A stretch of 64,000 nt of DNA, taken from contig JARGPI010000018.1 of the NCBI GenBank assembly GCA_029213005.1, positions 90,239 through 154,238 on the forward strand, in the 5' to 3' direction. Position 1 is the stretch's first letter. Every line of letters starts with the position of its first letter. Made by a program: the position numbers and the translations under genes. The notes under the pieces are model-generated. The model was not told the origin of the DNA, searched no databases, and saw nothing but the letters and a program-made list of their open reading frames with translations. Of the stretch, positions 17,093-26,186 are shown piece by piece. The DNA comes from Verrucomicrobiales bacterium (GTDB taxonomy: Bacteria; Verrucomicrobiota; Verrucomicrobiia; Verrucomicrobiales; DEV007).

Positions 17093-17956
17093 ATGAGTTA
17101 CAACGAGAAAGACCCTAATCAGCCCGGGCAGACCCAGGAACTTCCCGGATTGCAGCACCAGATGAAACCCGTTCCCGAGTCGATTCGGGACAACTATATA
17201 CCTGCCTCGAAGCTGAAAGGTAAAAAGGCTCTCATTACAGGAGGCGACAGTGGGATAGGTCGGGCTGTCGCTGTTCATTTTGCGGCGGAAGGTGCGGATG
17301 TTCATTTTGGTTACCTGAGTGAAACAACTGATGCGATGGAGACCATCGAGATGGCGCAAAGTTATGGAACCAAGTGCTCAGCGAGTCCGGGCGATCTGGG
17401 TAATCTATCTGATGCCGAAACGCTAGTGAAGTCCGCTCTGCGCGAGCTCGGAGGTCTCGACATTTTGGTGCTGAATGCCGCTGAGCAACACCCCGAGGAC
17501 AGAGTGGATGACATCGATCCGGAAACCCTCGACCGGACGTTCCGAACCAATGTCTATGGGCATTTTCATGTTTTGAAATTTGCGATGGAGCATCTTCCGG
17601 CGAACGGCGTCATCATCCTGACCTCCTCAGTAACGGCTTTTCGGGGCAGTAGTCATTTGATCGATTATTCGGCGACAAAAGGCGCGGTGACAGCGATGAC
17701 GCGGTCGCTGGCGGCAAATCTCGGTGAACGGGGAATCCGGGTGAACAGCGTTGCTCCGGGGCCGGTGTGGACGCCGTTAATCCCGGCGACCTTCGAAAAA
17801 GATAAAGTCGAGAAATTCGGCGAACAATCGATTTTCGAGCGCCCGGCCCAGCCGTCGGAGGTTGCGCCTGCCTATGTATTTCTAGCCAGTGAGGATGCCA
17901 GTTACATCACGGGGCATACCTTGCATGTGAACGGCGGAGATTTTATAGATAATTGA
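17093..17956 (+). CDS. SDR oxidoreductase, YhdF/YhxC-like subgroup
   Basis: A 287-residue SDR with the characteristic N-terminal extension of the YhdF/YhxC (glucose/ribitol dehydrogenase-like, stress-associated) subgroup: GQTQELPGLQHQMKP before the Rossmann fold. It shows the cofactor motif TGGDSGIG, NAAEQHPEDRVDDID, the catalytic Ser in LTSSVTAF, YSATK, and the C-terminal GHTLHVNGGDF. It should be a cytoplasmic NAD(P)-dependent reductase of sugars or aldehydes; the substrate is not known. It is transcribed divergently from hipBST. Confidence 0.9.
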   Translation: MSYNEKDPNQPGQTQELPGLQHQMKPVPESIRDNYIPASKLKGKKALITGGDSGIGRAVAVHFAAEGADVHFGYLSETTDAMETIEMAQSYGTKCSASPGDLGNLSDAETLVKSALRELGGLDILVLNAAEQHPEDRVDDIDPETLDRTFRTNVYGHFHVLKFAMEHLPANGVIILTSSVTAFRGSSHLIDYSATKGAVTAMTRSLAANLGERGIRVNSVAPGPVWTPLIPATFEKDKVEKFGEQSIFERPAQPSEVAPAYVFLASEDASYITGHTLHVNGGDFIDN

Positions 17957-17990
17957 GTCGCCTTTGGTGAATACAATTTGAAGTGTCGTG

Positions 17991-18090
17991 GCGACTTGAA
18001 TCGCGCTTTCAGCGCTTTATTAGGTGGGGCTAAATCCCGCACCGCTGCCCCCGGGCTAGTTTGAATCGCGCCGTTGGCGCTGCGAAATGT
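17991..18090. repeat. Short hairpin-rich intergenic repeat pair
   Basis: TTGAATCGCGCTTTCAGCGC (from about 17996) and TTGAATCGCGCCGTTGGCGC (from about 18061) are imperfect direct copies about 65 bases apart. Each ends in a small GCGC-stem hairpin. Between them is a GGGGC/GCCCC-type inverted stretch. It lies just left of fold-back copy C and may be part of a composite element. No coding potential was recognised. Confidence 0.55.
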
Positions 18091-18103
18091 CTGTTCCTGT
18101 TTT

Positions 18104-18367
18104 CTCTACGGCAACGCCGTTATGTAACACAGCCCTGGGTTGACCGGAGTGAAGCAGAGAGTCTACCCGGGGATTTTGTCACACGACAAGCGGATCGCTG
18201 AAAGTGATCTGAAAGCTTTCGCAACGGCTTCGGCGTAGGGGAATTGCTGGTATGCAAATCCCATGGTAGCCTTCGTTTCGCTGCGGCAACCATGGGCTGG
18301 GTTACGTAACGGCGTTGCCGTATTTTGAATTCTTTGCCACGGAATTCACGCGATTCCTTGCGGCATT
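18104..18367. repeat. Fold-back repeat element, copy C (left end missing)
   Basis: A third copy of the 300-bp element seen at 787-1399, in the same orientation. It contains both long internal arms (starting at CTCTACGGCAACGCCGTTAT, and GGGCTGGGTTACGTAACGG near 18293) and the CCATGG hairpin, but lacks the left AATGCCGCTAAG end. The right end is degenerate (CCTTGCGGCATT). With the short repeats on both sides it fills the 543-base gap 17957-18499; no gene is seen there. Confidence 0.8.
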
Positions 18368-18384
18368 ACCCTGTGCGCTCCGAA

Positions 18385-18422
18385 ACTGTACAGGGTACAC
18401 TCTGAAATTGTACAGGGTACAG
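18385..18422. repeat. Paired TGTACAGGGTACA short repeats
   Basis: ACTGTACAGGGTACA at 18385-18399 and ATTGTACAGGGTACAGT near 18406-18422. They are the reverse complement of the pair at 1402-1440, and again sit just right of a fold-back element. The conserved association suggests that the two repeat types move or amplify together. Confidence 0.75.
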
Positions 18423-18499
18423 TCGCCGCGATGGCTCTGGCTGGTTCCGGTATTTTCCGCGATTGAAAGATCCCGTTCCGGGAGGTAGGTAATCTGGTT

Positions 18500-19249
18500 A
18501 TGCCCAAAGTTGCCGTTTTATCAGATATTCATGGGAATTTGCCCGCTTTTGAATCCGTCCTAAAACAAGTCGATAAGCACTCGGTAGATCTCATCGTATT
18601 TGGGGGAGATATCGTGGGATATGGCGCTTCCCCGGCGAAATGTGTCGAATACGTGCGGGCGCTCGGGGGAAATTGTGTATTTGGGAACCATGAGTCATAT
18701 ACCGTCGCCGTGGCTGATAATGGGGTAGAAAGTCTCGGTGACTGGTGGAGCGAGGATCCGGTGGAAGCAGGAGCGGTTCACGCTTTCCGGTCGCTTTCAG
18801 AAGATGCGCTGGATTGGATCCGCGGGCTGCCCTGGTTCCTGCCATTGGATGAAGATGTCATTATCGCTCACGCGGGTTTGGATGATCCCAATAGCTGGCC
18901 ATACCTCGAATGTGACGAGACTGCGGCTCCTACTATAGAAATCATGAAGAATCGCGACCTGAATATCGGCTTTTTCGGGCACATCCACAAACTCGCTGTG
19001 TTTCCGGAGCGGGAGCCATCGCGGGTCGATGGGTTTTATGAGTTGAAGGACGCTGAGCCGACCGCCATCACAGTGGGATCGGTAGGCCAGCCCCGCGATA
19101 AGGACGGTCGAGCGTCGTGGGTGTTATTTGACTCGGACGAGCGCACGGTTGAATTCCTCCGGACCGAATACGACCGCGAACTGGCGGCCCGCCAAATTAT
19201 CGACGCTGGACTACCGGCGCGTTCTGGAGAGAGGTTGCTGCGACGGTGA
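18500..19249 (+). CDS. Calcineurin-like metallophosphoesterase
   Basis: A 249-residue cytoplasmic phosphoesterase of the YfcE/ApaH-like type. All metal-binding blocks are visible: LSDIHGNLPAF near the N-terminus, VFGGDIVGYG, VFGNHESY, AHAGLDDP, and GHIHK, plus the TVGSVGQPRDKDGRASWVLFD ending typical of the family. It should bind two divalent metals and hydrolyse a phosphodiester or phosphomonoester; the substrate is not known. GGAGG lies about 15 bases upstream of the ATG. The next gene follows closely on the same strand and may be co-transcribed. Confidence 0.9.
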   Translation: MPKVAVLSDIHGNLPAFESVLKQVDKHSVDLIVFGGDIVGYGASPAKCVEYVRALGGNCVFGNHESYTVAVADNGVESLGDWWSEDPVEAGAVHAFRSLSEDALDWIRGLPWFLPLDEDVIIAHAGLDDPNSWPYLECDETAAPTIEIMKNRDLNIGFFGHIHKLAVFPEREPSRVDGFYELKDAEPTAITVGSVGQPRDKDGRASWVLFDSDERTVEFLRTEYDRELAARQIIDAGLPARSGERLLRR

Positions 19250-19368
19250 TGCCGTGAAGGGTGATTGGCTCTTCGCAGGTCATTGATATTCAGAGCGGGG
19301 CTTGTATTCTCCGCCTCCCCGTCGAAACTACCCGAGAATTAACCGAAATTGATCCCTTCATAGCCACT

Positions 19369-20301
19369 ATGCGTGAAACTTTTACTGCCGTAGAAGACGG
19401 CACTCTTCTCCCGTTTCTTTTTGATAAGCTGCCCGGGGTCAAGCGAACCAAGGTTCGCCAATGGTTGAAGTTTGATGGTATTCAGGTCAATGGCCGTGTC
19501 GCAAAGCATTCGACTCATCCTCTCAAAGCGGGCGATATCATCACTCTCGCGCCCACTCCGAAAGCGGCTCCGGTGACCGGCCTTCCGGCCGGGATGGATC
19601 TGATTTACGAGGATGACGACATCATCGTAATTATGAAGCCGGCCAAATTACTTTCGATTGCGACGAAAAATAAAGCGGATGATGCCACGGCGTATTCTAA
19701 GCTTATGGAGTACGTCAAAGAGCATCACCTCGGTGGTAGCGGGCGGATTTGGATTGTTCACCGACTGGACCGGGATACTTCCGGACTGATGGTTTTTGCC
19801 CGAACGGTTGAGGCGAAAACCGCTCTGCAGGAAAACTGGAAACAAGCGGAAAAGAAATACCTTGCAGTGGTCGATGGGATTCCACCCCAAAAGAGCGGAA
19901 CTCTGCGCGACCACCTCGACGAGTCGAATGCCCTCCGGGTTCGGGTCGCCCCTGCGGGTGATGATACCCGGGAAGCGATTACCCACTTCCGGGTGATTCG
20001 AAAAACCGAAAAGCGCTCGGTTCTCGAGTTGGTTCTCGATACCGGTCGAAAGCACCAGATCCGTGTCCAGCTCGCTAAAATCGGCTGCCCTATTATAGGT
20101 GATGAGAAGTATCATCCCGAGTTCGATACTCCCCGCGCCGATCGTCCGGTAGAGAATCGCCCTAGGCGAATGGCTTTGCATGCTGCCGAGTTGAGGTTTC
20201 CTCATCCACAAACTGGAGAGCCGATGGAATTTGTCTCCGATCTTCCGCTGGAAATGGCCCGAATGATGAAGTCATCTGAGCGTCACAAGCGAAGGAAGTA
20301 G
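19369..20301 (+). CDS. RluA-family pseudouridine synthase
   Basis: An enzyme of about 310 residues that isomerises uridine to pseudouridine in RNA. An N-terminal S4 RNA-binding domain (GVKRTKVRQWLKFDGIQVNG) is followed by the RluA catalytic fold with the signature VHRLDRDTSGLMVFA, including the catalytic Asp, and then GRKHQIRVQLAKIGCPIIGD. ATG 19369 (MRETFTAVEDGTLLPF) is preferred because it puts the S4 domain near the N-terminus. A GTG at 19261 would add 36 residues that look unrelated. Whether the target is rRNA or tRNA cannot be told. Confidence 0.88.
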   Translation: MRETFTAVEDGTLLPFLFDKLPGVKRTKVRQWLKFDGIQVNGRVAKHSTHPLKAGDIITLAPTPKAAPVTGLPAGMDLIYEDDDIIVIMKPAKLLSIATKNKADDATAYSKLMEYVKEHHLGGSGRIWIVHRLDRDTSGLMVFARTVEAKTALQENWKQAEKKYLAVVDGIPPQKSGTLRDHLDESNALRVRVAPAGDDTREAITHFRVIRKTEKRSVLELVLDTGRKHQIRVQLAKIGCPIIGDEKYHPEFDTPRADRPVENRPRRMALHAAELRFPHPQTGEPMEFVSDLPLEMARMMKSSERHKRRK

Positions 20302-20351
20302 GCTGAACAGGGTTCGGGTTTACAGAGGCTTTTGACCGGTTATTCTGGGGG

Positions 20352-21908
20352 ATGGATGTTAATTCGTTGGATGAAGCCTTGTCGAAGCCAAGTCAGATCA
20401 CGGGGCTTAATTTGAGTCGTGAAACGGATTCTGATAAGCTGATTCGAGTTGGCGAGCTGGCAAACCTCGAGAATTTGTCGGTTTCACTTAGTGATGCGAG
20501 GCCTTTGCTTTCTATAGTTCAGAACTTGCCTAACCTCCGTCATCTTTCTTTTCAGGCCTGTAAACTCGAGGCTTTTCCTGAGGAGGTCCTCGAACTGACA
20601 AAGCTGGAAACGCTTCGGCTCGGAAATAACCAGATTCGCTCAATTCCAAGGGGTATCGGGGGACTGACGAATCTGCGTTTTCTATATCTAAGTCAAAATG
20701 AAATTAAGACGCTCCCGGCGGAAATATATCAGTTGGTACACCTGGATAATCTCGGTCTTTCCTACAATCGTCTTGGCGAGGTCTCTCAAGCGATCGGCTC
20801 CCTCGGTAGTTTGACCCGGTTGTTTCTCGATTGCAATCGCTTGACTACAGTTCCCGATTCGATCGGTGATCTCGAGAATCTGGAGTATTTAGCTCTCAGG
20901 CACAACAAACTCGTCTCGATACCGAAATCGATAGCAGCGCTAAAAAATCTGAAGTCGCTGACCCTGGAAAATAACGAATTTACGGAACTTCCGTCGGAGT
21001 TGGAAGCGCTGAGTAAGCGGTTGGATCATTTTGGGATTGAGTCGCGGCATCGTAACCTGTTTATGGATTGGACGTACCGGCCCAATCGGGATCTTAAGCC
21101 CATCATGGAGGTTGAGAGCCTTGATTTGAACTACTCTCAGTTTGATCAGGCCACTTCACCCCTATACCCAACCTTGCTGGAGTTTGGGTTGGAGCGTTAC
21201 TCGGCTGAACTTCACCGGGATTGCAGGAAAGCGATTGAGATCGACACTACCGAGCCTGCAGGAGAGGAAGCCGGCCTATCCAGGCTGGGAGGGTTTCCCG
21301 ACCTCGCTTCACCGGATTTGTTTCCGGTGGATGAGACCGGTTTGTATTGGGTTTTTCTAGCGCAGCTGCGACTTAGTGATATCTGCGAAATGCAGAATTA
21401 TCTGCCTCGCACCGGTCTCTTGTCCTTCTTTATCGATAGCACTGAAGATATCGAGGCCAAGGTTATCTACTATAAGGGAGATCTGAGTAAATTGAAAAAG
21501 GTCGTGATCGACCCTTCGAAACTGACGGACGATTGCGATGACTATACAGCGACACCTTTCAAAGTTGAGTTTTCGAATGCAGTCTCAATGCCCTCCACTT
21601 ACATGCCACCCAAATACCTTTCCAGCGAGCATGAATCGGCATACGAAGCTTTTATTGACTCGATGTCGTCCGATGAAGGGCACGCGATCAATGGTTATAC
21701 ATTCACTCAGCACGAGTCTCCTGAACAACAAGCTGCTGACGAAAAGGGGGGCACCGCAGAAGAGTGGATTCCGCTACTTAAACTCGGTTACGATTCCGAT
21801 GTGGGATTTTGCTTCTGGGACGCGGGAACAATCACTTTTGTGATTCATCGCGAAGACTTGGTCCGACACGATTTCTCCCGGGTGAGAGCTTACTTGGAAT
21901 CGTCGTGA
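20352..21908 (+). CDS. Leucine-rich repeat protein fused to a DUF1963-like domain
   Basis: A 518-residue protein with no signal peptide. Residues ~58-220 hold seven regular 23-residue leucine-rich repeats of the Shoc2-like pattern (for example LTKLETLRLGNNQIRSIPRG and LENLEYLALRHNKLVSIPKS), with two degenerate ones before them. The C-terminal ~220 residues resemble DUF1963 (YwqG-like): SRLGGFPDLAS, WVFLAQLRLSDI, LLSFFIDS, DSDVGFCFWDAG, and FVIHREDLVRHDFSRV. DUF1963 has no established function, although it occurs near polymorphic-toxin and immunity genes in other genomes. The LRR part suggests protein binding. No toxin gene is adjacent here. Confidence 0.75.
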   Translation: MDVNSLDEALSKPSQITGLNLSRETDSDKLIRVGELANLENLSVSLSDARPLLSIVQNLPNLRHLSFQACKLEAFPEEVLELTKLETLRLGNNQIRSIPRGIGGLTNLRFLYLSQNEIKTLPAEIYQLVHLDNLGLSYNRLGEVSQAIGSLGSLTRLFLDCNRLTTVPDSIGDLENLEYLALRHNKLVSIPKSIAALKNLKSLTLENNEFTELPSELEALSKRLDHFGIESRHRNLFMDWTYRPNRDLKPIMEVESLDLNYSQFDQATSPLYPTLLEFGLERYSAELHRDCRKAIEIDTTEPAGEEAGLSRLGGFPDLASPDLFPVDETGLYWVFLAQLRLSDICEMQNYLPRTGLLSFFIDSTEDIEAKVIYYKGDLSKLKKVVIDPSKLTDDCDDYTATPFKVEFSNAVSMPSTYMPPKYLSSEHESAYEAFIDSMSSDEGHAINGYTFTQHESPEQQAADEKGGTAEEWIPLLKLGYDSDVGFCFWDAGTITFVIHREDLVRHDFSRVRAYLESS

Positions 21909-21932
21909 GTCCGGAATTCTCCGCGGTAGCGG

Positions 21933-22529
21933 TTAGAAGCAATATTTCAGGCCAACGATAAAGTTATGACTCGTGAAACCGTCCATATTGCCGGCGGCTC
22001 CGAAATCAGTTTCACCGATTCCGAGAAATTTATACTGAGTGAATAGCTGAAATTTTTGCCCGAGAGGAAGCTCGGCTCCGACAATCACTTGATAGGCAAC
22101 CGCATCACTTGAGTTACTGGTTGCGCCAAACTCGGTCTCGACCTGGCTGTAACCGATTCCTCCGCCGAGATACGTCATGGTTCCCATCAGAGGAAACTGC
22201 TTCAAAAAATTGAACATTCCGGCTGTAACCGTCATTTCCCCGCCGATCCCATTGATCGTCATGCCGTTTAACGCAGCGCTCTCCAAATCGCTGTGAGACC
22301 GGAGACCCTCAAACTCGAATCGGCTGCCGCCAATCAGCGAGGAAACCCGTCCGAGACCGGCGCCATACAGCACTCCGTTTTCAAAATCGAGACTAAGTGA
22401 GTTGATCTCGGTAAAATCCGTGGCGAGTCCGGAATCGAAGCCGCCGTATCCAAAAACGTAGGATTGCGCCCGGGAAACCGCTGGAAGAGCGATTAGAAGG
22501 GACAAAAGAGCAAATGTCAGCAGTTTCAT
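21933..22529 (-). CDS. Outer-membrane beta-barrel protein
   Basis: About 198 residues from ATG 22529, which opens a good signal peptide ending in SRAQ (MKLLTFALLSLLIALPAVSRAQ). A longer start at 22607 is not preferred. The mature part alternates short amphipathic strands (YVFGYGGFDSGLA, MTYLGGGIGYSQVETEFG, LFTQYKFLGIGETDFG) and ends in FIVGLKYCF. The terminal Phe is typical of proteins inserted by the BAM complex. It is likely an eight-strand barrel of the OmpA/OmpW-like size class. Its role is unknown. The 237-base gap before the next plus-strand gene should hold its promoter. Confidence 0.8.
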   Translation of the reverse strand: MKLLTFALLSLLIALPAVSRAQSYVFGYGGFDSGLATDFTEINSLSLDFENGVLYGAGLGRVSSLIGGSRFEFEGLRSHSDLESAALNGMTINGIGGEMTVTAGMFNFLKQFPLMGTMTYLGGGIGYSQVETEFGATSNSSDAVAYQVIVGAELPLGQKFQLFTQYKFLGIGETDFGAAGNMDGFTSHNFIVGLKYCF

Positions 22530-22766
22530 TGTGTTTGTGTTTCTCGGATGAGGGTGTTCAAGTCCCCAATAGGAGTCCTTTTTAAGCGGAAAATGACTCG
22601 ATAGCAAGCTTCAAACCGCGCCCTCGTATTAAGCGGAAATTGAAGGTAAATATATGCGTAGGACTCTCGTTTTCAGTTTATTATCGTCCTACCGATCCGG
22701 AGGGCGGAGGAATTAAGGCTCCCGACGAAGTTTTAGCCTTTTTAGGTCAACCCTTTACAGGTATGA

Positions 22767-23459
22767 ATGGTGAGCGATCATCGAAAAATGAAGGGGATTC
22801 GAATTTTAGGCAATCGTTCAAACTGGGGCACGGGCTGTCTCTGTGATCTGTCGGATGACCCGTTTTCGTCCTCATTTTTGACCTGGAATTCGCATGGGCT
22901 TAATCCGGGCGAAGGGACTCACTTTGGCTTTGTGTTCGAGGGTGAGGCTCTCCTGAAAGTGGGCTCGCGAAACTACCCGATTTCGGCAGGGATGTATTTT
23001 TCGGTGCCGGGCGATCTCGAGATTATTCCCGCAGCAACGGGCTCACGTGGCATCGTGATGAGTCGACACGGCTACGAAGGCGTTTTTATGCTGGGTGGCC
23101 CCGTGGAGGAAAAAGGCCGACTCCAATATATCGACGGATGTACCGATTCGCTGCTCATTCCGCCGGTAATGATGGGTGACCCTTGCCTCAATTTGCTGCA
23201 TATCCCGCCCGGCACGGAACAGACTCAACACACCCACCCATCGCTTCGCTTGGGAATGATTATTTCCGGAGCGGGTGAATGTCGAACACCGGGGGAAGTG
23301 TGTCCCTTGAATCCGGGTACTCTGTTCCATATTCCGGCGGGCGGGGTTCACAGTTTTTTCACCGGTGATGATTCGCTCCGGGTCATTGCCTACCATCCCG
23401 ACAGTGATTTTGGACCAACACATGAAAACCACCCAATGGTTAATAAGACAATTATATAG
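22767..23459 (+). CDS. Bicupin domain protein
   Basis: About 230 residues with two cupin halves. The first is around GTHFGFVFEGEALLKV ... ISAGMYFSVPG. The second has HTHPSLRLGMIISGAGE ... PGTLFHIPAGGVHSF, where the H-x-H and later His residues could bind metal. A weaker ATG at 22788 is also possible. Cupins range from enzymes to sugar-binding proteins, and nothing here fixes the reaction. It is followed at once by the zinc-ribbon gene on the same strand. Confidence 0.8.
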   Translation: MVSDHRKMKGIRILGNRSNWGTGCLCDLSDDPFSSSFLTWNSHGLNPGEGTHFGFVFEGEALLKVGSRNYPISAGMYFSVPGDLEIIPAATGSRGIVMSRHGYEGVFMLGGPVEEKGRLQYIDGCTDSLLIPPVMMGDPCLNLLHIPPGTEQTQHTHPSLRLGMIISGAGECRTPGEVCPLNPGTLFHIPAGGVHSFFTGDDSLRVIAYHPDSDFGPTHENHPMVNKTII

Positions 23460-23465
23460 TTAGTG

Positions 23466-24455
23466 ATGAAATGCCCCAATTGTTCCTACAACCAACTTCG
23501 TGGCAAGAACGGGATGGTGTGTACCAAATGTCGGTACCAATTTGTCTTCGATCCCCAAACTCCACGATCGGGCTGCAAAATGACCGATGGGAAGTTTCTT
23601 TCCGTTTTGGCGAAGGTATCCCGCAACGGTAGTTATTATTTCACTGAGGACGAACTGTACCACGTCGCTGCCCTCCGCACCCGAAATAAGGGTGGATGTA
23701 TCGGCGGAGCCATCGTAGCGGGCGGAATTTTGACGATAGGGATTAGTATTGTATTCGGGGAGGCGTTTGCTACGCTGCGTTTTATACTGATAGGTATTCT
23801 TTGGTTGGGGCTGATCGCGGCGGCCGTGATGATGCAGCGGAAGATCATACCCCGTAAGACCTGGGATGGCATCGTGAAAACCTGGAAAGTCAAACGAGGG
23901 GAGATTCCGGGGTTGATCAGGGAGGCCGGTCTTCACGAGGCACCGCCAAAACAGATCGAGCCGGATATTCACGACTACGGAGCGGCTAATCTGATCGTGT
24001 GTCAGCAGGATATCCAGGTCGACTGGCTGGTGCTGAACGAATTTCACAGTGGTTATGCGGCTTTGGTAATCAGTGAGAATGGTTACCCGGGATACATCGC
24101 AATCAAAGCGGATGAGCTACTGCAAACCAATCCCGATATGAAAGTGTTCCTCCTTCACGATGCGGGACCTGAAGGTGAGGCGATGCAGCAGCGAATTCTC
24201 AATGATTGGCCGGTTCAGGAATCGCAGATTCGGGATCTCGGGATTACCAACGCCATGCTCGATACCTTTGGAGTGAATGAAAAAGTGAGAGAAGCGTTCG
24301 GAGTAAATTTCCCGCTTCATGCGATTCCCTATCACCAGTTGAGCACCTTGCTTTCCCGAAGTATCACCGATACATCGGGAGGGGACTTTACCTACTACTG
24401 GGCGATCACCTACGGGGAAGACGGTGATCTCGAAAGCGATGGCGATTTTGGTTAA
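23466..24455 (+). CDS. Zinc-ribbon membrane protein of unknown function
   Basis: About 329 residues. It begins with a CPNC...CTKC zinc ribbon (residues ~3-25), followed by a soluble stretch. Two adjacent membrane helices lie around residues 78-120 (GGAIVAGGILTIGISIVFG, FILIGILWLGLIAAAVMMQ), and then comes a cytoplasmic C-terminal domain. That domain (AANLIVCQQDIQVDWLVLNE ... MKVFLLHDAGPEGEAMQQRI) resembles a Rossmann-like or toprim-like fold with DAGPEGE as the most conserved-looking patch. No family was recognised. ATG 23466 is preferred to the GTG three bases earlier. It is followed by the asparagine-synthase-like gene after 9 bases, so they are probably in one operon. Confidence 0.6.
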   Translation: MKCPNCSYNQLRGKNGMVCTKCRYQFVFDPQTPRSGCKMTDGKFLSVLAKVSRNGSYYFTEDELYHVAALRTRNKGGCIGGAIVAGGILTIGISIVFGEAFATLRFILIGILWLGLIAAAVMMQRKIIPRKTWDGIVKTWKVKRGEIPGLIREAGLHEAPPKQIEPDIHDYGAANLIVCQQDIQVDWLVLNEFHSGYAALVISENGYPGYIAIKADELLQTNPDMKVFLLHDAGPEGEAMQQRILNDWPVQESQIRDLGITNAMLDTFGVNEKVREAFGVNFPLHAIPYHQLSTLLSRSITDTSGGDFTYYWAITYGEDGDLESDGDFG

Positions 24456-24464
24456 CCTGCTTAT

Positions 24465-26186
24465 ATGAGTTTACTTTGTGGGTTCTGGGGAAGTCCTGAC
24501 GAAGACCGACTGCGCGGGATGGCGCAGCGTCTCTGGCATCGGTGCACCGGCGAGGACCGGGAATACCGATTCGGCGATTCACTTCAGGTTGCCTTTGGGC
24601 CCGATGCCTGTGCGAATCCCTTGTCGGGAGTGGCGTTCGACGAAGAGGTGTTCATCGCTCTGGCCGGTATGCCCCGTCACCCGGGGTGTCGCGATATTGA
24701 CGAGCTACTCTCAGAAGTCCGGAAATTGGGGATCAAAATACTCGACGATCTGCGGGGACCTTTTGTGGGTGTTCTGGTTCATGGTGGGCAACGGTATTTG
24801 TTCAGGGACCGGTCCGGAAGGCGAACGTTATATTATTCCGAAATCGGCGGGCGGGATCACTTTTCGATAGAGAGTCGGGCTCTCTATCAAGTGGCTGATT
24901 ACTCTCCGGAATTGTTGCCCTCATCGATCGCGCAGTACCTGGCTTTCAGTTTTGTGCCCGGGGGCAATACCATGCTGCGGGGCATTCGCGAAGTTCCCGC
25001 AGGTTGCTATTTGACACAGAATTTTTCGGAGCCGGAACGTTACTTTTTCCCAGAGCAGCTTGAAGGTAAAGAAGAACGATCAAAAAAGGAATGGATCCAA
25101 ATTTTTGATAAGGCTTTTCAGGAAAGTATCGAAAACACCACGCCACCCGGAATGGCAGAGAGTCACGTGTTTCTATCCGGAGGGATCGATTCCAGTATCG
25201 TGACCGCAGCCCTGAAAGAGAAACACGGGGCGGGGAATGTTCAGGCTCACGCGATACATTTTGGAGAGAATTATCCTAACGAACTGCCATTTATTCGGGA
25301 GGCAGCGAACTATTGCGGTGTCAATTGTGAGGAAGTGGAGATCAATCCAAAATCGTTTCTCCCCACCCTGCACGATGTGGTCGATTCGTTAAACGATCCG
25401 ATTGGGGATCCGGTCGCGATGCCGAATTTTCTGCTCGCCCGGCATGTTCGAAATCAGGGAGTTGAGGCGGTATTCAACGGGGAGGGGGGAGACCCGCTCT
25501 TCGGTGGTCCCAAAAACATGACCATGCTGCTGCACCATTGGTATGGCGACGCCAAAGAGGTTAACCACAGGGAAAAAGCCTATTTGAAATCATACCGTCG
25601 GGGGTATGAGGAGCTTGAGCAACTTCTCTGCCCCGGGATGCGTGCCCGGATCGACGAAGCCGAAGATTTGGAGGCGGTATTGACTCCATTTTTCAATGTC
25701 GATGAACCGCGATCGTTTCTGAAGAAACTGTTTCTGATCAACATGAGACTAAAGGGGGCTCACCTCATTCTTCCGAAAGTCGAGCGGATGCTGGGGGCTA
25801 ACGGATTGACTCCGCTATCGCCTTTGTTCGATGAAAGCCTCATCGAACTCAGTATGCGTTTACCCGGTGACTTGTTACTTCGAAACGGGATAGAGAAAAT
25901 TATTCTGAAGGAGGCTTACCGGGGCCGTTTGCCGGATTCGATTATCGATCGACCCAAAAGCGGGATGCGGGTTCCGGTGCATTACTGGTTTAAAGATGAG
26001 ATGAAACGGTATGCCCGGAAAGTATTGAGCAAGCGGAATATCGAGTCCGGCGGAATATTTGATTATGGACGGGTCAAACAGTTGCTGAAATATGATATCG
26101 AAGGCGGGCCCGGCCGCTACGGGATTCGGCTTTGGATGCTGTTAACTTTCGAGCTGTGGAGACAGCGGGTTTTTAATGATCAGTGA
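24465..26186 (+). CDS. Asparagine synthase-like protein (glutamine-hydrolysing type fold)
   Basis: A 573-residue class II amidotransferase-type protein. Residues 1-~200 are an Ntn glutaminase-like domain (MSLLCGFWGS, RDRSGRRTLYYSE) and ~215-573 the synthetase domain with the ATP-pyrophosphatase loop FLSGGIDSS at 236-244 and FNGEGGDPLFGG. In true AsnB the catalytic Cys is residue 2 and becomes the N-terminal nucleophile. Here the only candidate is Cys5, and no start codon exists directly before it, so glutaminase activity is doubtful unless the N-terminus is processed. Members of this family also make asparagine-like amides in peptide and surface-polymer pathways. The neighbours give no pathway. 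Confidence 0.82.
   Translation: MSLLCGFWGSPDEDRLRGMAQRLWHRCTGEDREYRFGDSLQVAFGPDACANPLSGVAFDEEVFIALAGMPRHPGCRDIDELLSEVRKLGIKILDDLRGPFVGVLVHGGQRYLFRDRSGRRTLYYSEIGGRDHFSIESRALYQVADYSPELLPSSIAQYLAFSFVPGGNTMLRGIREVPAGCYLTQNFSEPERYFFPEQLEGKEERSKKEWIQIFDKAFQESIENTTPPGMAESHVFLSGGIDSSIVTAALKEKHGAGNVQAHAIHFGENYPNELPFIREAANYCGVNCEEVEINPKSFLPTLHDVVDSLNDPIGDPVAMPNFLLARHVRNQGVEAVFNGEGGDPLFGGPKNMTMLLHHWYGDAKEVNHREKAYLKSYRRGYEELEQLLCPGMRARIDEAEDLEAVLTPFFNVDEPRSFLKKLFLINMRLKGAHLILPKVERMLGANGLTPLSPLFDESLIELSMRLPGDLLLRNGIEKIILKEAYRGRLPDSIIDRPKSGMRVPVHYWFKDEMKRYARKVLSKRNIESGGIFDYGRVKQLLKYDIEGGPGRYGIRLWMLLTFELWRQRVFNDQ

Noticed and set aside
16895..17359. A 154-residue minus-strand ORF in front of and across the SDR gene start
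   Set aside because: It overlaps the well-supported SDR gene at 17093 and has no recognisable domain.
17957..18499. tRNA or small RNA gene in the gap after the second SDR
   Set aside because: The hairpins belong to repeats found elsewhere; no cloverleaf or T-loop GTTCRA pattern in the right layout was seen.
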